Assembly (NCBI RefSeq): GCF_900269665.1
Contig: NZ_LT985361.1
Location: 5,049,382 to 5,113,381 of the forward strand
DNA from: Nocardia suismassiliense
GTDB taxonomy: Bacteria > Actinomycetota > Actinomycetes > Mycobacteriales > Mycobacteriaceae
Length of the DNA stretch: 64,000 nucleotides
Direction of reading: 5' to 3'
Shown here: piece by piece, positions 42,477 to 51,101 of the stretch
Layout of the letters: each line of letters opens with the position of its first letter
Position numbering within the stretch: position 1 is the first letter of the stretch
Notes under the pieces: model-generated
What the model was told of the DNA's origin: nothing
The model's input: the letters and a program-made list of their open reading frames with translations, nothing else
Database searches by the model: none
Made by a program: the position numbers and the translations under genes

Positions 42477-42636
42477 CGTGTACTCCGTGTTCACTGCCGG
42501 GTGGGTGCCCGGTCGGCGATGGCGCTCTGTGTCCGCTCGAGCGCCGATGACTGTCTTTCTTCAGGTGGTCATGTCGTCGGGAACGTCCCCGTACCTGGGA
42601 ACAGTGTCCCCAGAAAGTCCGTCTGACGCCAGCGGT

Positions 42637-43746
42637 TCAAAGACTACGTTGCCCGTCGGCGAATCGGCCTGCCGTATTCAGATGCCGCAGCGCCTGCGCG
42701 TAGGAGTCGAGCAGGCTGGTCTGGCAGTACGGCAAGCCGAGTTCGGCGCAGAATTCGATGACCATCGGCTGGGCCCGGCGCAAATTGGGCCGGGGCATGG
42801 ACGGGAAGAGGTGGTGTTCGATCTGGTAGTTCAGTCCGCCCAGCGCGGTATCGACGAACGCGCTGCCGCGAACATTCCGGGAGGTCAGCACCTGGCGGCG
42901 CAGGAAGTCGGTGGCATCGTCTTCGCTCAGCATTGCCATGCCTTTGTGGTTGGGTGCAAACGTGCAGCCCATGTAAAGACCGAACAGGCCCTGCTGCACC
43001 AGGATGAACGCCACCGCTTTGCCCGGCGACAGCACCAGGAACGCCGCGGCGAGGAACCCAGCGAAGTGCGCCGCGAGCAATACGCCCTCCCACACGCGAT
43101 GCGGGATCGGCCAGCGGAACACCGCCCGGACGCTCGAAAAGTGCAGGCTGCCCGCCTCCAGCAGGAGCAGCGGGAAGAACAGCCAAGCCTGGTAGCGGAA
43201 GATCAGGCGCCGGAGGCCTTTACCGGTGCGGGCGCGGTCACCGGAGTGCGCCAGGATCCCCGTCACGTCGGGGTCGGACCCCTCGGTATTGGGATGTGCG
43301 TGGTGCCGGTTGTGATTACTGGTCCACCAGCCGATGCTCAACCCGGTGGCGAGATTGCCTGCGATCAGGCCGAACACGTAGTTGCCGCGCCGTCCGGCGA
43401 AGATCTGCCGGTGCCCGGCATCATGTCCGAGAAAGGCGAGCTGAGCGAACACCGCCGCGAGGAACACCGCGACGGCCAGCTGCCACCACGAGTCGCCGAG
43501 GAGAAAGAACGCCGTCCACCCGGCGACGAACGCACCGGCGGTGATCGCGCTCTTCCAGGCGTAGTACCGGACCTGCCGGTCGAGCAGTGCCGCCTGGCGG
43601 ATCCGGCGCATCAGCACCGCGTACTCGCTGCCACGCACCGACGGCAGCGGTGGCAAGACCTGCGTGGTCGACGGCGGCGCAGCCACGACCGCACTCGACG
43701 CGGCAGCGAATCCCGGCGCCGGGCCGGTTGAAGTTCCTGTGACCAC
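42637..43746 (-). CDS. Membrane acyl-CoA/fatty acid desaturase (DesA3-like)
   Basis: The GTG at 43746 gives 369 residues. Three histidine boxes for the di-iron site are clear: HDAGHR, HNRHHAHPN and QIEHHLFP. Four membrane helices separate them, and the 45-residue N-terminal tail is Ala/Pro-rich. The arrangement matches the mycobacterial stearoyl-CoA delta-9 desaturase DesA3, which needs an external oxidoreductase. It makes unsaturated fatty acids for membranes and mycolate precursors. No partner reductase is nearby. Confidence 0.9.
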   Translation of the reverse strand: MVTGTSTGPAPGFAAASSAVVAAPPSTTQVLPPLPSVRGSEYAVLMRRIRQAALLDRQVRYYAWKSAITAGAFVAGWTAFFLLGDSWWQLAVAVFLAAVFAQLAFLGHDAGHRQIFAGRRGNYVFGLIAGNLATGLSIGWWTSNHNRHHAHPNTEGSDPDVTGILAHSGDRARTGKGLRRLIFRYQAWLFFPLLLLEAGSLHFSSVRAVFRWPIPHRVWEGVLLAAHFAGFLAAAFLVLSPGKAVAFILVQQGLFGLYMGCTFAPNHKGMAMLSEDDATDFLRRQVLTSRNVRGSAFVDTALGGLNYQIEHHLFPSMPRPNLRRAQPMVIEFCAELGLPYCQTSLLDSYAQALRHLNTAGRFADGQRSL

Positions 43747-44021
43747 GGGCGCCTACGCATCCTGCTAGCAGTGGTGTTCCTTGGGCACTAACTGTCGTCT
43801 ACGAAGCAGCGCCCATCGACAGCGGGCCTCCGCAAACAGCTTGTCCGCCGCCACCACACGATCGTCCGGGCAGACCACCACCAGGTGAACGCAGGTACGG
43901 ATCGGCGACACATCTGCGTGACAACTCTGGACGCGTGCGGCGGACGGGTCAGCGGCCACCGCAGGCTTCCCCCCAACTATCGGATTACCTGGTGCCGCCC
44001 GCCGCTGCGAATTGTGTTGGA
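43747..44021. other. 275-bp stretch without a recognisable gene
   Basis: Between the desaturase start and the small membrane-protein gene on the minus strand. Reading frames exist on both strands, but their residues are His/Arg/Pro-rich and unlike proteins. No clear hairpin, operator or RNA gene was found. The desaturase promoter must lie here. Confidence 0.5.
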
Positions 44022-44255
44022 TCAGCGCCGAAACAAACGACGGAGCCGACCGCGGATACCGGTGGCGTCCGGCGATGCCTCGGAGGCGGTCTCGGCTTCC
44101 TGCACCGCCGTCGCCTGCGCGAACCGCACATGCAGCTGCTCGCGAACCTGCTCCGGCGTGTAGGCGCGGCGCCTGCGCTCGGCGCGCACCACCACCACTC
44201 CGGTGGCGACCACACCGGCCGCACCCGCCAATCCCACTGCCTTCCACCACCTCAT
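44022..44255 (-). CDS. Small single-pass membrane protein
   Basis: There are 77 residues: one N-terminal membrane helix (KAVGLAGAAGVVATGVVVV), then RAERRRRAYTPEQVREQLHVRFAQA, and a basic end (IRGRLRRLFRR). The topology, with a short basic cytoplasmic tail, resembles small conserved mycolata proteins of unknown function. The ATG lies 18 bp from the start of the divergent papain-fold gene. No ribosome site is obvious. Confidence 0.65.
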   Translation of the reverse strand: MRWWKAVGLAGAAGVVATGVVVVRAERRRRAYTPEQVREQLHVRFAQATAVQEAETASEASPDATGIRGRLRRLFRR

Positions 44256-44273
44256 GGCACATAGGCTACGTCC

Positions 44274-44912
44274 ATGACGGGTTCGGCCATCACACTCGAC
44301 CGTGCACTAGAGCTCACCAGAACCGGCGACATCTGGTTGTTCCGCGGACATTCCGCGGCTGACCGGGCGATCCGGATGACGACGAACAGTCCGGTGAATC
44401 ATGTCGGCATGTCGGTCGTGCTCGACGATCTGCCTGCCTTGATCTGGCATGCCGAACTCGGCCGATCGTTGCCGGACATGTGGTCGGGCAACGAGCACCG
44501 CGGCGTCCAGCTGCACAATCTGCGCGACGCGGTGCTGGTGTGGGCGAATCGTTATGGCCAGCAGGCGTGGCTGCGCCAGCTGAATCAGCCGGCCACCCGC
44601 GAGATGGAAGACAGTGTGCTGCGCACCATCGCCCGGCTCGACGGCACGCCGTTTCCCTCTACCGCCGGTCTCGCCGGACGCTGGTTGCGCGGCCGGGTGA
44701 GCATTCCGCGTCGCAAGCGGCGTCAGGCGGTGGCCCGCGAGCTGGAGAACGCGTACTGCGCGGAGATCGTGGCGACGACGTACCAGGCGATGGCACTGCT
44801 GCCGTCGGATCGCAGCCCCAATTGGTATGACCCCGGCCGCTTTTGGAGCGGCGACCGGCTGCGGCTGACGGGTGGCTATGAATTGGGCGACGAAATCGCC
44901 GTCCAGACCTGA
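44274..44912 (+). CDS. Permuted papain-fold (YiiX/LRAT-NlpC-like) amidase or hydrolase
   Basis: There are 212 residues. The opening GDIWLFRGHSAADRAIRM and SPVNHVGMSVVL supplies the His of a permuted NlpC/P60 papain fold. The Cys appears later, in ENAYCAEIVATTYQAMALL, so the order His before Cys is the permuted one. No signal peptide. Members of this group include YiiX-like and LRAT-like acyltransferases; the exact substrate is unknown, with lipids or peptidoglycan fragments possible. Confidence 0.75.
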   Translation: MTGSAITLDRALELTRTGDIWLFRGHSAADRAIRMTTNSPVNHVGMSVVLDDLPALIWHAELGRSLPDMWSGNEHRGVQLHNLRDAVLVWANRYGQQAWLRQLNQPATREMEDSVLRTIARLDGTPFPSTAGLAGRWLRGRVSIPRRKRRQAVARELENAYCAEIVATTYQAMALLPSDRSPNWYDPGRFWSGDRLRLTGGYELGDEIAVQT

Positions 44913-45070
44913 AAAGCCAGTCCACTGGCGGTTTCTGCACTTTTGCAGACGATGCCTGCGCAATTCCCCCTTGTCTGTGCATCGGGTGCCATCAATACTG
45001 TCCAACCGAGCCTGTGTGCGGTGCGTCACATTCGCACGAGGCGGCGTGTGGAAAGTAGAGGAACACCCGA

Positions 45071-46513
45071 ATGACGTCCACGATCGAAGAAGAAGCCAGC
45101 TCCGAAAAGGGCCTAGCGCGAGTCGCGCAATCGCTCGCGAAGTGGACGGAGAAGTGGTTCCCGGACGCCTATGTCTTCGCGCTGTTAGGCGTTGTCGTAG
45201 TCGCCGTCGCCGCGCTGGCCAACGGCTCGTCACCGAAGACCGTGGTGAACGCCTTCGGTGACGGCTTCTGGGACCTCACCGCTTTCACCTTGCAGATGGC
45301 CATGGTGGTGCTCACCGGCTACGTCGTCGCCACGTCTCCACCGGTGGCCCGGCTGATCGAACGGCTCGCCACAGTGCCGCAGACCGCAAGCAGCGCAGTA
45401 GGTTTCGTGGCGTTCCTGGCCATGTCGGTATCCCTGCTGAACTGGGGACTCAGTTTGGTGTTCGGCGGTCTGCTCGCCCGCGCCATCGCCCGCCGGACCG
45501 ATCTGCGCGTCGACTATCGCGCTCTCGGCGCGGCGGCGTTCATGGGGTTGGGTGCCGTGTGGGCACTGGGCCTGTCGTCCTCGGCCGCCCAACTTCAGGC
45601 CACCGCAACGTCGTTGCCGCCCGCTCTGCTGAAGATCACCGGCGTGCTCGACCTGGGCACCACGATCTTCACCTGGCAGTCCATGTTGATGTGCGTGATC
45701 ATCATGGCGATGACCGTGGTGATCGCGCACGTGTCGGCGCCGAAGGGCGCGGCCATCAAGACCGCTGAGGAACTGGAAGTCGATCTCGACGACCAGCCCG
45801 CGGAAGCGACACCGCGCAGTAGGCCCGGCGAATGGCTCGAATACAGCCGCATCCTGCCGCTCCTGCTCGGCGCGCTGACGTTGGGATGGCTTGTCTCCCA
45901 GTTCTTTTCCAAGCCGGCACTCACGGTGGTCAGCAGCCTGAACGGCTATCTGCTGGTCTTCCTCATGCTCGGCTTGGTACTGCACGGCACGCCGCGCAAC
46001 TTCCTGCAGGCCGTCTCCCTCGCCGTGCCGGCAACGGCGGGCATTCTCGTCCAGTTCCCGCTGTACGCCGCGATGGCCGCTGTCCTCACCAAGGCGAAAG
46101 GCCGCGGCGGGCACACCGTCTCCGAGCACCTCGCGGAGTTCTTCACCAGCATCGGCGGCGGCGGCAGCTTCGCCATCGTGATCGCCGTCTACACCATCGC
46201 GCTCGGCTTCTTCGTCCCGTCAGGCGGCGGAAAATGGCTGGTCGAAGCGCCTTACGTGATGCAGTCGGCGACCGACGTGCAGATGAACCTCGGCTGGACG
46301 GTGCAGATCTACAACGTGGCCGAGGCGCTGCCCACCCTGATCAACCCGTTCTTCATGCTGCCGTTGCTGGCCGTCTTGAAGCTGCGGGCGCGCGACCTCG
46401 TCGGATTCACGTTCCTGCAGTTCATGTTCCACCTACCGGTGGTGCTGCTGCTCGTATGGTTGCTCGGGATGACGTTCGACTACGTCCCGCCGATCATCCC
46501 CGGTAAACCCTGA
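45071..46513 (+). CDS. atoE: AtoE-type short-chain fatty acid transporter
   Basis: There are 480 residues; GAGGAA lies upstream of the ATG. About twelve membrane helices. WFPDAYVFALLGVVVVAVAAL near the start, VSLLNWGLSLVFGGLLAR, GLSSSAAQLQA, IGGGGSFAIVIAVYTIALGFFVPSGGGKW and EALPTLINPFFMLPLLAVLKL are the conserved AtoE phrases. It would take up acetoacetate or short fatty acids. No catabolic partner gene is next to it. Confidence 0.92.
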   Translation: MTSTIEEEASSEKGLARVAQSLAKWTEKWFPDAYVFALLGVVVVAVAALANGSSPKTVVNAFGDGFWDLTAFTLQMAMVVLTGYVVATSPPVARLIERLATVPQTASSAVGFVAFLAMSVSLLNWGLSLVFGGLLARAIARRTDLRVDYRALGAAAFMGLGAVWALGLSSSAAQLQATATSLPPALLKITGVLDLGTTIFTWQSMLMCVIIMAMTVVIAHVSAPKGAAIKTAEELEVDLDDQPAEATPRSRPGEWLEYSRILPLLLGALTLGWLVSQFFSKPALTVVSSLNGYLLVFLMLGLVLHGTPRNFLQAVSLAVPATAGILVQFPLYAAMAAVLTKAKGRGGHTVSEHLAEFFTSIGGGGSFAIVIAVYTIALGFFVPSGGGKWLVEAPYVMQSATDVQMNLGWTVQIYNVAEALPTLINPFFMLPLLAVLKLRARDLVGFTFLQFMFHLPVVLLLVWLLGMTFDYVPPIIPGKP

Positions 46514-46514
46514 G

Positions 46515-47075
46515 TCAGTTGCGCACCAGCAGCACGGCACCGGCGGCCAGCAGCGCGAGCACGATCGCGGCCAGGCCGTAGACCAAACGGTGCGAGCGCA
46601 CTACGGGCAGGAAGCGGTCGACGGCGTATCGTCCGGGACCGGTGAGGGTCAGTGCGGCGGCGGCCGCGGCCAGGATCAGCTCGTACTCGATGCCCTTGGG
46701 GGCGAAGAAGGCTCCCGTGCCCTTCACCGCAAGGGCATTGAGCATGGTGCCGACGATGGCCGCGCCCGCGAGCGGGGTGAGCAGGCCGACCACCAGCGCC
46801 AGACCGCCGAAGGTCTCGGTGACACCTGCGACCAAGGCCATCGTCTCACCGGCTGGATATCCCTTGCTGGTGAAGAACTTTCCGGTCCCGTCCAGGCCGC
46901 CACCGCCGAACATGCCGAACAGCTTCTGCGCGCCGTGCGCGGCCATGGTCAGCCCGACCGCGATGCGCAGCAGGAGCAGTCCGGCGTCGTAGGCATGCGG
47001 CGTCGCGCCATAACCCGACGCCTGCTCGAGGCCGGCAGTCGAGGTGGACGGCGAAGCTGTTGCGGTGGAACTCAT
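46515..47075 (-). CDS. DoxX-family membrane protein
   Basis: There are 186 residues; AAAGG precedes the ATG. A 27-residue Ser/Thr tail precedes four DoxX helices, with LLLLRIAVGLTMAAHGAQKLFG (first helix), FGGLALVVGLLTPLAGAAI and PKGIEYELILAAAAAALTLTGPGRYAVD, plus a fifth helix at the end. It lies 30 bp behind the dioxygenase gene on the same strand. By analogy with DoxX/dioxygenase/MarR sets elsewhere, it may help detoxify quinones or keep thiols reduced. Confidence 0.88.
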   Translation of the reverse strand: MSSTATASPSTSTAGLEQASGYGATPHAYDAGLLLLRIAVGLTMAAHGAQKLFGMFGGGGLDGTGKFFTSKGYPAGETMALVAGVTETFGGLALVVGLLTPLAGAAIVGTMLNALAVKGTGAFFAPKGIEYELILAAAAAALTLTGPGRYAVDRFLPVVRSHRLVYGLAAIVLALLAAGAVLLVRN

Positions 47076-47105
47076 TCGAGGTGCCTTTCGGTGGGTTACA
47101 GGGGG

Positions 47106-47870
47106 TCAGCCGAATTGGAGTGAACGTTTGGCCAGGCCGCGCCAGAAACCGTCGATGACGCTGCGCTGCGTGCCCAGCTCGGCGGACGCGGCGCCGAGCG
47201 AAACGAACAGCGGGGCAAAGTGTTCGGTGCGTGGATGGGCCAACTGCGCTGCGGGAGCCTTGTGTTCGAAGTCGAGCAGCTCGTCGAGGTCCGCGGCGGC
47301 CAGCGCGCGCCGGCCCCATTCGTCGAACTCCGTCATCACCGGATGCACCGAGCCGTCCAGGCTCAGCGCGCGCAGGTTGTGCGTGAAGAAGCCGCTGCCG
47401 ACGATCAGCACGCCCTGATCGCGCAGCGGGGCGAGTTTGCGGCCGATCGCCAGCAGGCCCGCCGGGTCCAGCGTCGGCATCGACATCTGCAGCACCGGCA
47501 CGTCGGCTTCCGGGTACATCTCGACCAGGGGGACATAGGCACCGTGGTCGAGGCCGCGGTCCGGTGCGTCGTGCACGGACAGGCCGGGCCCGCGCAGTAG
47601 TTTGCGCACGTCAGCTGCGAGTTCGGGCGCGCCGGGGGCCGGATAGGTCACCTCGTAGTAGTGGCGCGGGAAGCCGCCGAAGTCGTAGATCAACGGAACC
47701 GTGCTGGTCGCGCCGAGGGTCAGCGGTGCGTCCTCCCAGTGCGCCGAGATCATCAGCACCGCTTCGGGTTTCGGCAAATCCGCCGACCACGCGGCCAGCT
47801 GGCCCGGCCAGATCGGGTCGTCGGCCAGCGGCGGCGCACCGTGCGACAGGTAGAGCACCGGCATCCGCAT
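47106..47870 (-). CDS. Extradiol ring-cleavage dioxygenase of the LigB/DODA (YgiD) type
   Basis: There are 254 residues. Metal ligands are in LYLSHGAPPLADD, ISAHWED, DHGAYVPL and GSGFFTHNLRAL. This is the 4,5-DOPA-dioxygenase-like family, which cleaves catechols. GGAAGG lies upstream, and an ATG two codons later is also possible. It is divergent from a MarR regulator across 91 bp that hold two matching palindromes, so its expression is very probably repressed by that protein. The natural substrate is unknown. Confidence 0.9.
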   Translation of the reverse strand: MRMPVLYLSHGAPPLADDPIWPGQLAAWSADLPKPEAVLMISAHWEDAPLTLGATSTVPLIYDFGGFPRHYYEVTYPAPGAPELAADVRKLLRGPGLSVHDAPDRGLDHGAYVPLVEMYPEADVPVLQMSMPTLDPAGLLAIGRKLAPLRDQGVLIVGSGFFTHNLRALSLDGSVHPVMTEFDEWGRRALAAADLDELLDFEHKAPAAQLAHPRTEHFAPLFVSLGAASAELGTQRSVIDGFWRGLAKRSLQFG

Positions 47871-47892
47871 CGTCTCGCCATCCTTCCAGGTA

Positions 47893-47906
47893 GTTCAAAT
47901 TTGAAC
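47893..47906. promoter_or_regulatory. MarR operator candidate 1
   Basis: GTTCAAATTTGAAC, a perfect 14-bp palindrome, 23 bp upstream of the dioxygenase start. It differs at one base from a second copy centred 37 bp away, near the marR start. Confidence 0.82.
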
Positions 47907-47929
47907 TTCTAGGCCGATGGTAGATTATT

Positions 47930-47943
47930 GTTCGAATTTGAAC
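47930..47943. promoter_or_regulatory. MarR operator candidate 2
   Basis: GTTCGAATTTGAAC, a 14-bp palindrome with one mismatch, 18 bp upstream of the marR ATG. With the flanks, the symmetry extends to TTGTTC...GAACAA. The pair covers both promoters of the divergent unit and suggests autoregulation. Confidence 0.82.
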
Positions 47944-47961
47944 AACCATGAGAGGTGGGCG

Positions 47962-48414
47962 ATGACGGAGCCGCGCTGGCTCGACGACGAAGAAATGCGG
48001 GCCTGGACGGCGTTCCTCGCCGCCACGGCGCTGCTGAACCGACGGATCGAACAGCAGCTCAAGGACGACGCGCACCTGTCCCACACCCAGTACGAGGTGC
48101 TAGTCCGACTGTCCCAGGCCCCCGGCCACCAACTGCGGATGACCGAGCTCTCCGCAGCCCTCTTCACCTCCAAGAGCGGCCTCACCTACCAGATCGACCA
48201 ACTCGCCAAGGCAGGCTTCGTCCGCCGCGCCCCCTCCCCCGACGACCCCCGCGGCATCGTCGCCACCCTCACCCCGGCCGGCCGCCGCAAACTCGAAGCC
48301 GCCGCCCCCGGCCACGTCGCACTGGTCCGCGAACTACTGATCGACGTCCTGACCCCCGCGCAACGCAAAGCGATCGCCGATGGGCTCGGCGAGGCCGCCC
48401 GCAGGCTCAGTTGA
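47962..48414 (+). CDS. MarR-family repressor
   Basis: The ATG at 47962 follows GAGAGG and gives 150 residues, a standard MarR. The winged helix is in LSHTQYEVLVRLSQAPGHQLRMTELSAALFTSKSGLTYQIDQLAKAGFVRR, and the wing carries DPRGIVATLTPAGRRKLE. It contains no Cys, so it cannot sense oxidants by thiol chemistry as some MarR proteins do; a phenolic ligand is more likely. It is divergent from the dioxygenase-DoxX operon. Confidence 0.92.
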   Translation: MTEPRWLDDEEMRAWTAFLAATALLNRRIEQQLKDDAHLSHTQYEVLVRLSQAPGHQLRMTELSAALFTSKSGLTYQIDQLAKAGFVRRAPSPDDPRGIVATLTPAGRRKLEAAAPGHVALVRELLIDVLTPAQRKAIADGLGEAARRLS

Positions 48415-48462
48415 CGTCAGACGTCGTCCCGAACTAGGGCGTACACCAACTGAAGTGGTCGA

Positions 48463-49710
48463 TCAGGTCCGGCCGGCGGTGGGCCGGTGCGGCGCGGTGC
48501 GTGCTTCGGTATAGACCGCGACGATGTCGGCGAGGTGGCGGGATTGGCGGGGTTCGTCGGCGTGTGGCCCGAGTGCCTCGCGCATTGTGTGCAGCTGGGT
48601 GCGGTCTCGGGCGAGGTCTTGCAGGATGGTGGCGATGGCCGACACTGAGGGGTCGGGGGCGCGGACTCCGCCTGCGGCGGGGATGGTTTCGGAGAGTTCG
48701 GGGTCGCAGTAGACGATCGGCAGGCCCATTGCCACTGCCTCCAGCAGCACCATGCCCTGGGTGTCGCAGTCGGAGGTGAGTAGGAGCACGTCGTGGGTGC
48801 GCATCGCCGTGAGGCAGTCGGCTTGATCGACTTCACCGTGCAGGTGGACGCGGTGACCGAGGTTCGCCTCGGTGATCGCCGTGCGGGCGCGGTCGGTGAG
48901 GGGGCCGCTGCCGTAGATGTCGAGGGTGCATTCGTCGACCTGGCGGGCCACGTCGATTGCTTCGAGTGGGCGCTTCTCCATGGACAGGCGACCACACCAC
49001 AGGGCACGCAGTGGGGCGTCCGGGGTCGGCGGTGGGGTGCTTGCCGTGCGGATACGGTCGAGCAGGACGTCATCGATCCCGTTGGACACCACGTGAATCG
49101 GCCGGTCCACACCGCGGGCGGCGAGGCGGCGGGCGAAGTGATGGGTCGGCACGGTTACCCGATCGGCCGCCTGGGCTTGTGCGATCAGTGGACGCCACGC
49201 GAGCCGGGCGATGCGGCCGTCGCCGGGATAGGTCGGTGGCTTGCGCGAGTGCACGAAGGCTCCGTGTAGCCAGCGCATTGTCAGCGCCGCCAGATACGGT
49301 GCGGGGGAATACTTTTCGATCACCGTGTCGTCGCGGCTCTGCATGGTCTGCACGATCGGGATGCCGTGTCTGCGGGCGGCGCGTGCGCCCAGGATCCCGC
49401 AGCCGTAGGTCGTCAGGGCGTGCACCACATCGATCGGGCCGCGCTCGGCGAACGCGGCATCGATCGCGCGGCGGTTGGCGCGGGTCGGCAGCACCAGCGG
49501 CAGCCCGTTCGACATCGAGAACGGCACGGCCTGGAGCACCACGGTGTCGGCCTCGGGCGGCACCGATCCCGGTGCGGGAGCGCAGAATACGGTCACCCGG
49601 TGACCGAGGCCGCGCAGACCGTCGCACAGCGACCGCATGGCGGTCTGCACGCCGCCGAGCGTGGCCGGGTGGAAGTCGGTGAAGATCGCGACGTGCAGGG
49701 AATCGCTCAC
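48463..49710 (-). CDS. Family-4 glycosyltransferase
   Basis: The GTG at 49710, 3 bp after the upstream glycosyltransferase stop, gives 415 residues. GT-B fold: IFTDFHPATLGGVQTAMRSLCDGLRGLGHRVTVF at the N-terminus, VVSNGIDDVLL in the hinge, and WCGRLSMEKRPLEAIDVA then TSDCDTQGMVLLEAVAMGLPIV, with the sugar-nucleotide Glu, in the C-terminal half. It resembles the mannosyl/glucosyltransferases that build glycolipids. It shares an operon with a family-1 enzyme beside the PKS cluster, so the acceptor may be the PKS lipid. Confidence 0.88.
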   Translation of the reverse strand: MSDSLHVAIFTDFHPATLGGVQTAMRSLCDGLRGLGHRVTVFCAPAPGSVPPEADTVVLQAVPFSMSNGLPLVLPTRANRRAIDAAFAERGPIDVVHALTTYGCGILGARAARRHGIPIVQTMQSRDDTVIEKYSPAPYLAALTMRWLHGAFVHSRKPPTYPGDGRIARLAWRPLIAQAQAADRVTVPTHHFARRLAARGVDRPIHVVSNGIDDVLLDRIRTASTPPPTPDAPLRALWCGRLSMEKRPLEAIDVARQVDECTLDIYGSGPLTDRARTAITEANLGHRVHLHGEVDQADCLTAMRTHDVLLLTSDCDTQGMVLLEAVAMGLPIVYCDPELSETIPAAGGVRAPDPSVSAIATILQDLARDRTQLHTMREALGPHADEPRQSRHLADIVAVYTEARTAPHRPTAGRT

Positions 49711-49713
49711 GGG

Positions 49714-51003
49714 TCAGGCCGATGTCGCGACGGCGAGTTTTTCCACCGCGTCCGCCGCGGCACGAATGCCGTTCTCGGCAGACACCACGCGGCCGAGATC
49801 CGCAGCGCGTTCGGCCGCTTCGGGCGTCAATGTCCGGACCAACGCGTCGTGCAACCGATCCTCGGTCAGCGACGGATACGGGAAGTCCGCCCCGATGCCG
49901 AGCGCCGAGATCCGCCAGCCGTAGAAGAACTGGTCGCTGTGCACGCCGATCACCACCGCGGGCAGCCCGGCGCGCAGCACGTCGTGAGTATTGCCGCTGC
50001 CGCCGTGATGGACGACGGCGCGGCAGCGCGGCAGGACGCGGTCGTAGTCGAACGAGTCCAGCACGAACAGCCTGCGGTCGTACCCGATGCCCCGGGGGAA
50101 ACCGTCACCCTTCACCGTCACCAAGGCCCGAACCCCCAGCCTGCGGCACACGGCGTCGATCAGGTCGCAACTGCCGACGGGATCGAGGATCGGCATCCCG
50201 GTCATGCAGAAGTAGACGGGCGGCTCGCCCTCGTCGAGCCACTCGGTGAGCGCCGGATCGACCGCCGCCTCGCCCCACGCCGCGCGCATGTGCGACGGCA
50301 GGATCGGCGCACCGACGACGGTCGCCCGGTCCGGCCAGTCGCTCGGTTTCGGTAGCAGCACCGGACTCACCATGTGCACCAACGGAATACCTTCGGCGCG
50401 GATGCGGCGGAACGGATTCTGCGGCTTGCCCGGCAACCCCATCAGTTCGCGCACCCGCCGATCCATCTTGCGATACGCCAGCCCGTAGGCGAGTTCGAAG
50501 GCCGTGTAGCTCGCCAACCGCACGCGCCGAGAGTTCACCATGCGTTTGACCGTGAACGACGACGGAAATTCCGCGGTGCGTTCGAGCGGATACGGCAGCC
50601 CGCCGATCACCAGCTGCCCGGTCTTCTCCGCCCGCTCCATCGCCCACGGCAGCGTCGAGGCACACGACACGATCACCTCGGCCGATTCGCATGCGCCGCA
50701 GAGCACCTCGTGCATCCGCTCACCGCGCTCCCCCGCCATGATCTTCACCGTGTCCCGCATGATCTGCAGGAACGGCAGCGGGTTACCGGAAGACAGGCCG
50801 CGTTTGGCGGCGGGTGACTCCAGCAGCTCCGCGGAGTTGAACGGGATGACGTGCGGCTCGAAGCCGGAGCGCCGCACCACCTCCGCGTAATTCTCAGTGG
50901 CGGTGATCTCCCCCTGGTGGCCGCGCGAACGGAATTCGTCGGCCCGGGCGAGATACGGCTGATGGTCGCCCCGGGTTCCCGCGGTCAACAACGCGATACG
51001 CAT
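49714..51003 (-). CDS. Family-1 (UGT-type) glycosyltransferase
   Basis: The ATG at 51003 gives 429 residues. MRIALLTAGTRGDHQPYLARADEFRSRGH is the UGT/Glyco_transf_28 start. The C-terminal donor-binding region has VHHGGSGNTHDVLRAGLPAVVIGVHSDQFFYG, the bacterial form of the UGT signature. Related enzymes glycosylate sterols, rhamnolipid-type lipids and macrolides. It is divergent by 98 bp from a Gfo/Idh/MocA gene and near a lipid megasynthase. Substrate inferred from context only. Confidence 0.9.
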   Translation of the reverse strand: MRIALLTAGTRGDHQPYLARADEFRSRGHQGEITATENYAEVVRRSGFEPHVIPFNSAELLESPAAKRGLSSGNPLPFLQIMRDTVKIMAGERGERMHEVLCGACESAEVIVSCASTLPWAMERAEKTGQLVIGGLPYPLERTAEFPSSFTVKRMVNSRRVRLASYTAFELAYGLAYRKMDRRVRELMGLPGKPQNPFRRIRAEGIPLVHMVSPVLLPKPSDWPDRATVVGAPILPSHMRAAWGEAAVDPALTEWLDEGEPPVYFCMTGMPILDPVGSCDLIDAVCRRLGVRALVTVKGDGFPRGIGYDRRLFVLDSFDYDRVLPRCRAVVHHGGSGNTHDVLRAGLPAVVIGVHSDQFFYGWRISALGIGADFPYPSLTEDRLHDALVRTLTPEAAERAADLGRVVSAENGIRAAADAVEKLAVATSA

Positions 51004-51101
51004 ACTCTCGACTTTCGTTCGTGATCTGGGCGTACATGGTCGGGATCGGCGGGAGTCGGCGCAGCCCGGCTGCGGTGCGTTGCCGATGTTAATGTCTGCG
51101 C

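Noticed and set aside
43765..44262. 165-codon minus-strand ORF overlapping the small membrane-protein gene
   Set aside because: Its residues are unlike a protein (long Gly/Arg/Ala runs), and the 77-residue frame inside has a membrane helix and sensible composition.
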